DNA from: Rhizobium sp. L43
GTDB lineage: Bacteria > Pseudomonadota > Alphaproteobacteria > Rhizobiales > Rhizobiaceae
Direction: 5' to 3'
Assembly (NCBI RefSeq): GCF_002531725.1
Contig: NZ_NWSQ01000030.1
Span: forward strand, 1 to 64,000
DNA length: 64,000 nucleotides
Shown here: positions 26,031 to 34,553 of the stretch, piece by piece
How the letters are laid out: every line of letters begins with the position of its first letter
Numbering within the stretch: the stretch's first letter is position 1
Made by a program: the position numbers and the translations under genes
Notes under the pieces: model-generated
What the model was told of the DNA's origin: nothing
What the model saw: the letters and a program-made list of their open reading frames with translations, nothing else
The model's database searches: none

Positions 26031-27126
26031 GGGCAAAACCTTTGGTGACACCTGCCGACGGAACATTTCGTGCCATGAGTTTCAGATCCTCGCGCACCAT
26101 CTCGGCAACCAGCTGGTCAAGGCTGGTCTCATGTTTCCAGCCAAGCTTGGTGTGCGCCTTCGTCGGATCGCCGATCAGCAGATCGACTTCAGTCGGACGG
26201 AAATACGCTGGATCGATCTCCACCACACACCGACCGGATGCCTTGTCGTATCCCTTTTCCTCAACCCCGTTCCCACGCCAATCAATCGGCATGCCCACCT
26301 TGGCAAAGGCCTTATCGACAAAGGAACGAACCGAGTGCGTTTCGCCGGTCGCAAGGACATAGTCCTCCGGTTCGTCCTGTTGCAGCATCAGCCACATGCC
26401 GCGGACATATTCCCGTGCATGTCCCCAATCGCGCTTGGCATCCAGATTGCCGAGATAGAGCCTTTCCTGCAGTCCGAGATGGATCGCAGCCGCCGCCCGG
26501 GTGATTTTACGCGTCACGAATGTTTCGCCGCGGATCGGGCTTTCATGATTGAACAGAATGCCGTTCGAGGCGTGCATGCCATATGCCTCGCGATAATTGA
26601 CCACGATCCAATAGGCGTAGAGCTTGGCTGCGGCGTAAGGGGACCGAGGGTAGAAAGGCGTCGTTTCGCTCTGCGGGACTTCCTGGACTTTGCCGTAGAG
26701 CTCCGAGGTGGACGCTTGATAGAAGCGGGTCTTCTTGGTCAGCCCGAGGAGGCGAATTGCTTCAAGCAGCCGCAACGTGCCGGTTCCATCGGCGTTTGCC
26801 GTATATTCCGGCGTCTCGAAGGAGACTTGAACGTGGCTCTGTGCAGCGAGATTATAGATCTCGTCCGGCTGCGTCTCCTGAACGACACGGATCAGATTGG
26901 TTGAATCCGTCATATCTCCGAAATGCAGGATAAAGCGAGGATTCTCGATATGTGGATCCTCGTAGAGATGCTCGATGCGGCTGGTGTTGAAGGAGGATGA
27001 GCGCCGCTTGAGGCCGTGAACGATGTAGCCCTTCTCCAAGAGCATTTCGGCCAGATACGCACCGTCCTGACCTGTTATACCCGTAATCAGCGCTACTTTT
27101 CGGTTCTCTCTCATTCTCATATCCAT
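26023..27126 (-). CDS. gmd: GDP-mannose 4,6-dehydratase
   Basis: A 367-residue SDR dehydratase, normal length. It shows ALITGITGQDGAYLAE, a diagnostic Gmd start, then GLKRRSSSFNTSRIEHLY, the STSELYGKVQE active-site strand and the catalytic YAAAK. It makes GDP-4-keto-6-deoxymannose for Fcl. It follows the Wzc-like gene by 21 bp in one leftward operon. GDP-mannose synthesis genes are not in the window. Confidence 0.95.
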   Translation of the reverse strand: MDMRMRENRKVALITGITGQDGAYLAEMLLEKGYIVHGLKRRSSSFNTSRIEHLYEDPHIENPRFILHFGDMTDSTNLIRVVQETQPDEIYNLAAQSHVQVSFETPEYTANADGTGTLRLLEAIRLLGLTKKTRFYQASTSELYGKVQEVPQSETTPFYPRSPYAAAKLYAYWIVVNYREAYGMHASNGILFNHESPIRGETFVTRKITRAAAAIHLGLQERLYLGNLDAKRDWGHAREYVRGMWLMLQQDEPEDYVLATGETHSVRSFVDKAFAKVGMPIDWRGNGVEEKGYDKASGRCVVEIDPAYFRPTEVDLLIGDPTKAHTKLGWKHETSLDQLVAEMVREDLKLMARNVPSAGVTKGFAHV

Positions 27127-27147
27127 GATTGCCCTCCAACTCGAATA

Positions 27148-29427
27148 CTAATGCAGAAGAAAGTAATGCTTCATGGTTCGGACAATTTTAAGAATTGAGC
27201 GATTACCATTATGTGTGATGTATTCAGGATTTGGATCGTAGTATTTCATCAGAGATTTCGAAAAAAGCTCTGAGTCGCTGAAGTTATACAACGCGTGATT
27301 TTTGGTATTTACATTGTTGATCGCCACAACTATTTCCGAATTTCGCGAGCCTTTCATTTGCTGCAGGCTGAACTCGAATGCGCGGCGGCTCGTTTTTCCC
27401 CATCTGACAACTGCAAGCGTTCTTTCCGCCAGGGCAGCCAGATGCACGGTGTCTGCCGAGACGAGCACCGGCGCGCTGTCGAAGATGACAATCCGGCCGG
27501 CCGCGCCCCCCAACTCGATGATTTCTGCCAGGCCGTTCGAACGGACGCGCCGCTGGAGACTGAATCTTCCAGATGGAATGAAATCGATACCGCTTGGATG
27601 GTGGTAGACGATGTCGCGGAGATCGGCCTGACCAATCAGGAATTCGTTCAGTCCGTGCATTAACCCCGACCTGAAAAACGAATCGAGTTTTCCCCGCCGA
27701 AGGTCGCCATCGACTAGCAGCACCGGAACTGCGGCGGCGGCAAGTTCGATAGCCAGCGATCTGGCGACAAGCGACTTGCCGTCCCCGCTGTGAGCCGAGG
27801 TAACGACGATACTGCTCGGCAACTTGCCGCCGTTGGACTGCTTGAGTGAAAGCACCACGGTACGGATTGCTTCGTCAAACATCGGGACCGGCATATGCTC
27901 GAACATCGTTTTTGAATTTTCCCGCCGCGCCAGACGCGGGATAAGGCCAGCCGGTATCGTGCGGGCTATTCCAGCTATCTGGTCGAAACTCCGAACCGTC
28001 CGATCCCACATTTCGATCACGAAAGCAGCCGTTACGGCTACCGAGATTGCAGCCAGGAGGGCGCCTACCAGATAGAAAAGCCGTCCACGTCCCTGTGGCG
28101 TGAGCGGCACTGAAGCCGGTGAGAAAACCTCCAGTTCCGCCCCCGGCAACCTGGCCTTGGCGGCAAGGTCACGGCGCTGGTCCTCAAGCTTGTCGAGTGC
28201 CGCTTGCTCCTTGTCGGCAATACGCTGCAGTCGCGTCAATTCCGTCTGCGCCAGGGCATCGCGCGTGCGCTTTTCCTGAGCATCAGCCAAGAGGGATTCC
28301 AGTGCGCTAGCTTCATGATCAAGCGCGGCGAGCTTGGCGCGCATCGTTTGCAGATATTGCTTGGTCGCAAGGTCGAGATCGGCACGGGATTGTTGGATCT
28401 TCCCACGTAAATCCACCACGGCCTCGGCATTGCCGTCATATGTCTGAAGAAGACGGGCGAGATCTTGCTCCTGCGCGTGAAGGTCGCGTTGCTTTGTGGC
28501 AATGTTGTCGGGAACGACGATATTCTGCACCGCGGCCGAAGCGTTATCCGCTGATTCCAGCGTGGATATCGTCGCCTTTACCTCGACCCGGCTTTCCTCG
28601 ATTTTCCCTTCGCGGCCAGTGAGTTCCAGGAGTGATTTGATGCGTTCATCCTGAGCGTCCTCTTTTGAGACGATGTCCATCGATTCTTGATAGTTGCGGG
28701 CAGCGTCGCGAGCCATATTCGCGCGAGCCTGCTGTTCCGTGACGCGCTGCCGAAGCCATTCTTCCGCTGAAACCAGGCGGCCACTGACACTGCCCTTCCG
28801 CTCATCGAGGTAAATGCTGACGAGCCGGTTCGGAACCGCGGCTGCGAGTTCAGCATCATTCGCAGTGAAGCTGATCTGGATAACTTCACTCTTATCTTCG
28901 TGCCACACGCCGAGCGCCTGATAGTATTCCTGGATGGTGGCGTCGATGTTGTCTCCTGCCGGCAAGGTGGGTTTTTTCGTGTCGAACAGGCCGCGCAACG
29001 TCGCCCGGATCCTGTCAATGAATGATATCTTCCGCAGCGCTGGATTGAATTCCTGCCGCTCGTTAAGCCGCAGTTCGCGGACGACTCGCTCTGTGATGCC
29101 TCTGGATAGAAGCCGCTCGGTCTCCGATTTCACGTCAATGAGATCACTGCGGCTGGTATCGTCCACACCAAGTAATGTTGCGAGAGGCTGGCGGATAATC
29201 AATCGGGCCGATCCCTGATAGGCGGGCTTCAACCCAGAGATCATCATCGCCGCGGGCACCATAATCAGCACCGCTATCGTGATGATCACGATCATTCTTC
29301 GCCGGACGAGACCGACGGCGGCTCCCAGATCGAAGTGGTCCGCCTTGGTCTCAACCTGAAAGCGAGGATCATAGCGCATCGGCGAGATCGGAAGGTTGCG
29401 GTCCGGCGGAAGAGTGGAAATCGTCAT
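27148..29427 (-). CDS. Polysaccharide co-polymerase with BY-kinase-like domain (Wzc/ExoP type)
   Basis: A 759-residue inner-membrane protein. It has a Wzz domain, a first membrane span at about 45-63, long periplasmic coiled coils (about 200-430) and a second span at about 451-472 after a proline-rich PASVPLTPQGRGR. The cytoplasmic ATPase has Walker A SAHSGDGKS (544-552) and Walker A' LLVDGDLR (570-577). This is the fused PCP-2a layout of Wzc and rhizobial ExoP, controlling chain length and export. The C-terminal tyrosine cluster of E. coli Wzc is reduced: only a few tyrosines occur (MKYYDPNPEY), so autophosphorylation may be limited. It overlaps the upstream GT gene by ATGA. Confidence 0.9.
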   Translation of the reverse strand: MTISTLPPDRNLPISPMRYDPRFQVETKADHFDLGAAVGLVRRRMIVIITIAVLIMVPAAMMISGLKPAYQGSARLIIRQPLATLLGVDDTSRSDLIDVKSETERLLSRGITERVVRELRLNERQEFNPALRKISFIDRIRATLRGLFDTKKPTLPAGDNIDATIQEYYQALGVWHEDKSEVIQISFTANDAELAAAVPNRLVSIYLDERKGSVSGRLVSAEEWLRQRVTEQQARANMARDAARNYQESMDIVSKEDAQDERIKSLLELTGREGKIEESRVEVKATISTLESADNASAAVQNIVVPDNIATKQRDLHAQEQDLARLLQTYDGNAEAVVDLRGKIQQSRADLDLATKQYLQTMRAKLAALDHEASALESLLADAQEKRTRDALAQTELTRLQRIADKEQAALDKLEDQRRDLAAKARLPGAELEVFSPASVPLTPQGRGRLFYLVGALLAAISVAVTAAFVIEMWDRTVRSFDQIAGIARTIPAGLIPRLARRENSKTMFEHMPVPMFDEAIRTVVLSLKQSNGGKLPSSIVVTSAHSGDGKSLVARSLAIELAAAAVPVLLVDGDLRRGKLDSFFRSGLMHGLNEFLIGQADLRDIVYHHPSGIDFIPSGRFSLQRRVRSNGLAEIIELGGAAGRIVIFDSAPVLVSADTVHLAALAERTLAVVRWGKTSRRAFEFSLQQMKGSRNSEIVVAINNVNTKNHALYNFSDSELFSKSLMKYYDPNPEYITHNGNRSILKIVRTMKHYFLLH

Positions 29428-30566
29428 CGTGCGCCAACCATTGCTTGAGGTTTCGCGGAAACGGTTTCGTAAAGTTTCTCGAGCGACCGCATATAGGCCC
29501 TCATGCTGAAGTGGTTGAGGTAATGCGTGCGCCCCTGGGCCGCGAGCCGGATGCAGCTTTCAGGATCGGACACCAGCTTCGCCAGGGCTGCAGCCAGGGC
29601 ATTCGGGTCTCCGACGGGGACGAAGATCCCGGTTTCACCGTCGGTAATGACTTCGTCATGCGCCCCGACACGCGTGGTAACGACTGCGAGCCCGTGGGAC
29701 AGCCCTTCGAGCACGGCCATGGCCAGACCTTCGGCGTGCGAGGGCAAGACCAGGATATCTGCGCGCGCGCACAGGGCCCGCGCCTCACCGGCGTCAAGCC
29801 AGCCGGGCATCTCTACCAGATCTGAAAGCGCCAAGGCGTCAGCCTGACGGCGATAATCCTCGACGGGTCCGTCGCCCGCCAGCACAGCCCGCCACTGGAG
29901 TTCTTTCATGACCGGATGGCTCAGCGCCAACAGAAGCTCCGTGACACCTTTGCGTTCGCTCAACCGGCCGAGGAATACGATCAAGGGTGTCTGGCCGACA
30001 CGAATATTGTGCGCCCCGGGGTCGGGGACGCAATTATGGGCCACGACCGTGCGGCGCTCGTCAACGCCAAGAAGTGTCGTCAGCGTCAAGCGATCGCGCT
30101 CGCCCAGCGCCACAACGCAATCGGCGTTCTGAAACATCCGACGGATGAGCCGCTGTTGACGCGGCGAGCGTTGCGCAAAGTCGCCGGCGTAATCGTAGTC
30201 GTGCAGGTGCAACATGTGGCAGCATCCGAACAAGCGGGCGGCCTCCGTCAGGATCAGTTTTCGCGACGTGCTGCCGCGGCCGGCGATATGGATATGGTGA
30301 ATGCGGGCTGGCGCAACGATCCGGTCCTTTGCCATCGTCAGGATGGCGCCGAGCAGGCGTGCGGGTGACGTCACCTTCGACCATCGAGCCCCTCTGGTAT
30401 CGGTGACGAAATGCTTCGTGCCGGTCTCTTTCGCTGTCTCTGTGATATAGCCGACCAGCCTGCCAATGCCGCCGCCGTTCTCACAGCCGCCCGGAACATA
30501 GTGGCGGACGCTGGCCGCGCTCCGTGCTGCCATTCGATTTCTGTCCGTGAGGGCCTCCATCAGCAT
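29424..30566 (-). CDS. Glycosyltransferase family 4
   Basis: A 380-residue GT-B fold glycosyltransferase. The C-terminal domain has VFLGRLSERKGVTELLLAL and the nucleotide-sugar site EGLAMAVLEGL, which is the E-x7-E motif of retaining GT4 enzymes. The N-terminal acceptor domain includes HIAGRGSTSRKLILTEAARLFG. It overlaps the preceding GT gene by 7 bp and the co-polymerase gene by 4 bp. It adds one sugar of the repeat unit; donor unknown. Confidence 0.88.
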   Translation of the reverse strand: MLMEALTDRNRMAARSAASVRHYVPGGCENGGGIGRLVGYITETAKETGTKHFVTDTRGARWSKVTSPARLLGAILTMAKDRIVAPARIHHIHIAGRGSTSRKLILTEAARLFGCCHMLHLHDYDYAGDFAQRSPRQQRLIRRMFQNADCVVALGERDRLTLTTLLGVDERRTVVAHNCVPDPGAHNIRVGQTPLIVFLGRLSERKGVTELLLALSHPVMKELQWRAVLAGDGPVEDYRRQADALALSDLVEMPGWLDAGEARALCARADILVLPSHAEGLAMAVLEGLSHGLAVVTTRVGAHDEVITDGETGIFVPVGDPNALAAALAKLVSDPESCIRLAAQGRTHYLNHFSMRAYMRSLEKLYETVSAKPQAMVGAR

Positions 30567-31660
30567 GATCCGACCACCTCCCGATAAACCGCCGCGGCCT
30601 GGGCGCCGACCCGTTCAGGCGAATTCGGTCCTTTGGCCCATTCGAGCGCGTTGTCACCGAAAATGCTTCTAAGCGCGCCGTTGTCTGCCAATGTCCTGAT
30701 CGCTGCCGCGAGCTCTTTGGCATCTCCGGGAGGGACCACCAATCCCAACCCATTGGGCTGAACCGTGTCCCGCAACTCGCCGACATCGGTAACGATGACC
30801 GGTTTGCCAAAAGCTGCGGCAAGGTTGAGCACCCCGCTTTGAGATGCTTCCGTATAGGGAAGCACGACGATGTCGGTATCCAGGAAAAGCTGGGCGACCT
30901 CCTCATCCTCGATAAAGCGATTGCGAATATCGTAGCGGCCGGCATCCCCCATAAGCGGCTGGAATATCAGCGGATTGTCGCCACGGCCTGCGACCGTGAT
31001 CTGCAGGTTGGGAAGCACGCCCTTGAGCATCGCCTCGGCCCGGACCAGATGTTCCAGGCCCTTATAGGCAAAAATCCGTCCGAAGAGCAGGACGCGTATC
31101 GTTCCATCCGCTTCGCGCGGCGCCATCTTCTGGCGCCGCGCGAGCTCCGCGTACCGAAGGATAGAGGGATGCGACAGGACATGGACACAATCCGGCGATT
31201 TCGAATATCGATCGAGGATCAGCCGCTTCAGTCCCTCGCCGTGGACGACAAGATGTCCGGATTGCTTCACCATCAATTCGGGGGCCCAGCCGGGCAGCGT
31301 ACGCGTATCGGAATCGCCGGGATGGATTTGCACGTCATGAACGGTCGTCACAAGCGGGATCGGGCGCCAAAACGGCACGGCGAGGTTCAGCCAAAGTGTC
31401 GAGTTGCTGAGGAGATGAATGAGGTTCGGCTGCTCCTGCCGGATCAGACGCGTAAGCTGGTACAGAAACCAGGGATTGGAGAGAGAACGATGTCTCGGCC
31501 AGTCCAGAAGGTGCAGATCGACAGCCGGATCGATGGAGGAGGCGAGATGTGCGTAGCGCCGGCGCGGCACGGCAAGCACGACGTCCAGGTGTTGGGCAAC
31601 GCCGCTGGCAAACGAGATGGTGTAGTCTTCCAGTTCGGAAACCAATAGCAGCGCCTTCAT
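30560..31660 (-). CDS. Glycosyltransferase family 4
   Basis: A 366-residue GT-B protein. Its C-terminal domain shows RVLLFGRIFAYKGLEHLVRA and the donor-site region YTEASQSGVLNLAAAFGKPVIVTDVGE, a GT4 pattern in which the first glutamate is kept in TEASQSG. The N-terminal domain is more variable. Overlaps on both sides (ATGA with the GT2 gene, 7 bp with the next GT4) show a tightly coupled operon. Donor and acceptor are unknown. Confidence 0.87.
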   Translation of the reverse strand: MKALLLVSELEDYTISFASGVAQHLDVVLAVPRRRYAHLASSIDPAVDLHLLDWPRHRSLSNPWFLYQLTRLIRQEQPNLIHLLSNSTLWLNLAVPFWRPIPLVTTVHDVQIHPGDSDTRTLPGWAPELMVKQSGHLVVHGEGLKRLILDRYSKSPDCVHVLSHPSILRYAELARRQKMAPREADGTIRVLLFGRIFAYKGLEHLVRAEAMLKGVLPNLQITVAGRGDNPLIFQPLMGDAGRYDIRNRFIEDEEVAQLFLDTDIVVLPYTEASQSGVLNLAAAFGKPVIVTDVGELRDTVQPNGLGLVVPPGDAKELAAAIRTLADNGALRSIFGDNALEWAKGPNSPERVGAQAAAVYREVVGSC

Positions 31661-32607
31661 GTCGCTGCCTCCGACAAGCCGGCGTCCAGACCGAGCCGAG
31701 ACAGGCCCCGCGCCGCGCGCAAACTATCGCGCGTCCGCCTGAGCAGGTTCGGTTCGCCGGCAAAGAAGAGGCCTTCGACGGCAAGCTTGCACCGGGTGCG
31801 TGCATCGGCTCCCTGCAGCTTTGCCGACGCGATGCGATAGGGATGGTGATCCGTCAGATGTAGTCTTGCCGGCAGCTCATGGGCTGAGAGAAACAGGTTC
31901 GTTGCTTCGACGGTACGCTGCCAATGCGTCATCCGCCTCCTCAGTGTGGCGGCATCTTCGGTCGAGCGATACCAGTTGTTATTGTGGATGCGGTAGAATC
32001 CAAGCGGATCCGGCATGGCAATGACGTCCCCCAGAAACGGATAGATCCCCACGAGCCAGGCATCGGCCGATATGCGGAATTGTTCGGGAATGCTGCCCGC
32101 AGTATTCCATGCGCTTCGTCGCACCGCGACGGCTGACGTCATCGGAAAAGGCCACCAACCAGCCGATCTGGTGAGGAGCGGCGGCAAAGCGCCCGAACAC
32201 AGGGTCCGAGGGATCGGCTTGGAAGTCGGCGTGCCATCGACAAGCGTGGGCTGCAGTCGATGATAGACGAGCGATGCTTGAGGGTTTGCTCGGAACGCCG
32301 CAGCCGTCGCCGACAGCTTGCTCGGCGCCCACCAGTCATCGGCATCCAGAAAACAGAGGATCTCGCCCATGCTTGATCCGACAGCGGTATTGATCGCAGC
32401 GGCCTGTCCTGCGTTCTTCTGAAAGATCACCTTTACTCGGCTGCCATACGCTTCCAAAACGGACCGCGACTGGTCGGTAGAGCCGTCATCGACGACGATT
32501 ATCTCGACATTGCCAGCATCTTGGCTCAACACGCTGTCTATCGCCCGCCCGACGAAGCGAGCGTAATTGTAATTATTGATGAGGACACTGAGGGCCGGGC
32601 GCTCCAT
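31657..32607 (-). CDS. Glycosyltransferase family 2
   Basis: A 316-residue inverting GT-A enzyme. It begins LSVLINNYNYARFVGRAIDSVL, continues with the first aspartates in IIVVDDGSTDQS, and has the metal-binding DXD-type motif in ILCFLDADDWW. These are classic GT2 features. No membrane anchor is seen, so it probably works at the inner face of the membrane on lipid-linked intermediates. Confidence 0.9.
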   Translation of the reverse strand: MERPALSVLINNYNYARFVGRAIDSVLSQDAGNVEIIVVDDGSTDQSRSVLEAYGSRVKVIFQKNAGQAAAINTAVGSSMGEILCFLDADDWWAPSKLSATAAAFRANPQASLVYHRLQPTLVDGTPTSKPIPRTLCSGALPPLLTRSAGWWPFPMTSAVAVRRSAWNTAGSIPEQFRISADAWLVGIYPFLGDVIAMPDPLGFYRIHNNNWYRSTEDAATLRRRMTHWQRTVEATNLFLSAHELPARLHLTDHHPYRIASAKLQGADARTRCKLAVEGLFFAGEPNLLRRTRDSLRAARGLSRLGLDAGLSEAAT

Positions 32608-32616
32608 GACGGGCGC

Positions 32617-32844
32617 TCAGGCGGGTTGCCGCGATGCACCGCCGTGCAGCAGCGCAAAGTTGCTTAAGAGTTTGACCTTGACGCAGCCATCGAGGGTGGA
32701 AGCCTCGGTGACGGGGCTATCCAAAATTCCCCGTCGGCCGAACAGCATCTCGTGCAGAGCCGATGAGATCGCCGCTGACAATGCCGCGACGAGTCGAGCG
32801 CCCGTCGTGTTGCATAGAGAACTAGGATCATGACGCAGAAACAT
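32617..32844 (-). CDS. Hypothetical small protein upstream of the GT2 gene
   Basis: A 75-residue frame ending 10 bp before the GT2 start, with AGGA five bases before its ATG. No motif, signal peptide or clear membrane span is recognised. Support is only position and ribosome site; competing frames on the opposite strand exist. It could instead be leader sequence of the glycosyltransferase operon. Confidence 0.3.
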   Translation of the reverse strand: MFLRHDPSSLCNTTGARLVAALSAAISSALHEMLFGRRGILDSPVTEASTLDGCVKVKLLSNFALLHGGASRQPA

Positions 32845-33152
32845 GGCAATCCTAAACCTTCCAGGCTTCGACTGCAGAGAGAGCCTCTGTCAGAATTGTT
32901 GCCTCATTCCATTGGACCGCGGCTTACCCACCACGCTCCGCAAGACAGTCATCGCCACGGTAGCGGTGAACGGACACGTGCAACATCTGCTCTTAAGGGC
33001 AATCCCGCGGACATGGAGACCCGTCTTTTGGGTAATATCGGCAGAAAGCTTAAGCGCAACATCGTCTTTGGGTGTAGCGAAGGTGCAATAGGCGTAGTCC
33101 GCCCTTCACTAGGACAGATTGACTGCGGATGTGGCCCGATGATTGCTTGAGA

Positions 33153-33185
33153 GCAGCCTAGCCACGAAGGCCGGCAGCTTTTTTT
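33153..33185 (+). terminator. Candidate terminator/attenuator before the wzy operon
   Basis: GCAGCCTAGCC and GGCCGGCAGC pair with an A-A mismatch and a small internal loop around ACGAA (33153-33178), followed by seven Ts (33179-33185). No supported plus-strand gene lies upstream, so the hairpin may end a short leader RNA 48 bp before the wzy start or a small RNA from 32.85-33.15 kb. Otherwise the 32845-33233 spacer holds only the divergent promoter region. Confidence 0.5.
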
Positions 33186-33233
33186 ATTGCCGCGATCAGC
33201 AGCCGCCTCTGTTCAAGTCAGTCGGGACGGAAA

Positions 33234-34553
33234 ATGAAAGTAGATAGCCTCAGAACCGCCAGCGGACCAACCATCAGTTGGCGGGTCATCGAGTGCTGGG
33301 GCGCCGGCATATCCATTTTTTTTCAGGCAGGCGCCGTTCTGCCGCTTATCCTGGCAGATGCGGATGGAGCACTCAGCGATTCTGCCAGATCTATACTGCG
33401 TATTCCTTGCTTTCCTGTGTATGCATTTACAATCGTGATCCTTATACGCAATTTTCCGCAATTTCTAACGGCGCTTAGGCGAAATCTGATTGTTCCCTCG
33501 ATCCTTTTCTTGCCGTTTTTGTCTACCCTATGGTCAATAGGACCTTCAACGAGCTTGAGGCGGGCAATCGGCCTTTTGTTTTGCGTGCTTCTTTCCTATG
33601 TCCTGGCGATACGTTTCACGCCAAGGCAGTTGCTGCTCCTGTTATTTGTGACCTTGGGAAGCTGTATCGTCCTCAGTGTGGCTATGTCAGTGGTGTCACC
33701 AAGCCTTGCCAATATGCCGGATGGTACTATGCGGGGCGTCTTCATTCATAAGAACGTCCTGGGCTGGTACTCGTCTCTGATGATCTTGGTGGCGTCGGCC
33801 GTGCTGATCGACGGGACGCTCGGCCTGCGGCGAACCGCGTTCACCTTGTTGGCCGCGGGCGTGATCTGCCTTGCAAGCTCCGGATCGATGACCGCGATCA
33901 TTGCAACGTTAGTGGCCTATTGCCTGATCGGCTTTTATTCCCTCCTGCAAAGAAGCAGCAGCATCGGCCGCGTCGTCATCGTCCTATTTTTCGTTCAGCT
34001 GGCTGTCGGCATTCTGATTTCGCTTCACGAGTTCCTGGTTCCGGCCCTTGAAGCGCTCGGCAAGGACGCGACTTTGACGGGTCGGGTGCCATTGTGGGAG
34101 TTGGTTGATCGAGAAATATCCGATCGCTGGATGCTTGGTTATGGTTACCAGGTTTTTTGGACAGTCGAGAACCCCGTAGCGACGCACATCTGGTTAATGC
34201 TCGGATGGGCGGCGCCCCACGCACATAATGGATACCGCGATATCTTGTTGAGCTTTGGAATCATGGGGATGATTCCGTTTGTTCTGCTGCTTCTCCATGC
34301 AATCCGCCAGGGCGCGAGCCTTCAATGTCATGATCCGCAGTACGGGTGGCTCTGGCTCAATGTTTTTACGATCATGATTCTGGTGATGAATCTGACCGAG
34401 AGTATTTTTTTCGCTCAGAATGACGCCATCTTCATCCTCTTTACCGCAGCCATCATCATGTTTTCGCTGTACGCACCCGTGGTTTCGACCAGCCATTCGC
34501 CATCTTGGCAGGCGCCCTCGCGTGGCCTTGCGAGCGGGTTGCAGATATCATGA
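33234..34553 (+). CDS. O-antigen/EPS polymerase-ligase family membrane protein (Wzy-like)
   Basis: A 439-residue polytopic protein with about ten to twelve transmembrane segments. A central MRGVFIHKNVLGWYSSL segment and a later LTGRVPLWELV are characteristic of the Wzy/WaaL (O-antigen ligase domain) family. As the cluster also encodes flippase, co-polymerase and export protein, it is probably the repeat-unit polymerase. The ATG at 33234 follows GGGACGGAAA. Its end overlaps the beta-helix gene (ATGA). Confidence 0.87.
   Translation: MKVDSLRTASGPTISWRVIECWGAGISIFFQAGAVLPLILADADGALSDSARSILRIPCFPVYAFTIVILIRNFPQFLTALRRNLIVPSILFLPFLSTLWSIGPSTSLRRAIGLLFCVLLSYVLAIRFTPRQLLLLLFVTLGSCIVLSVAMSVVSPSLANMPDGTMRGVFIHKNVLGWYSSLMILVASAVLIDGTLGLRRTAFTLLAAGVICLASSGSMTAIIATLVAYCLIGFYSLLQRSSSIGRVVIVLFFVQLAVGILISLHEFLVPALEALGKDATLTGRVPLWELVDREISDRWMLGYGYQVFWTVENPVATHIWLMLGWAAPHAHNGYRDILLSFGIMGMIPFVLLLLHAIRQGASLQCHDPQYGWLWLNVFTIMILVMNLTESIFFAQNDAIFILFTAAIIMFSLYAPVVSTSHSPSWQAPSRGLASGLQIS

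Noticed and set aside
32830..33150. 106-codon plus-strand frame ending just before a hairpin
   Set aside because: No ribosome site or recognisable sequence; overlaps another frame on the opposite strand. The hairpin is reported separately.
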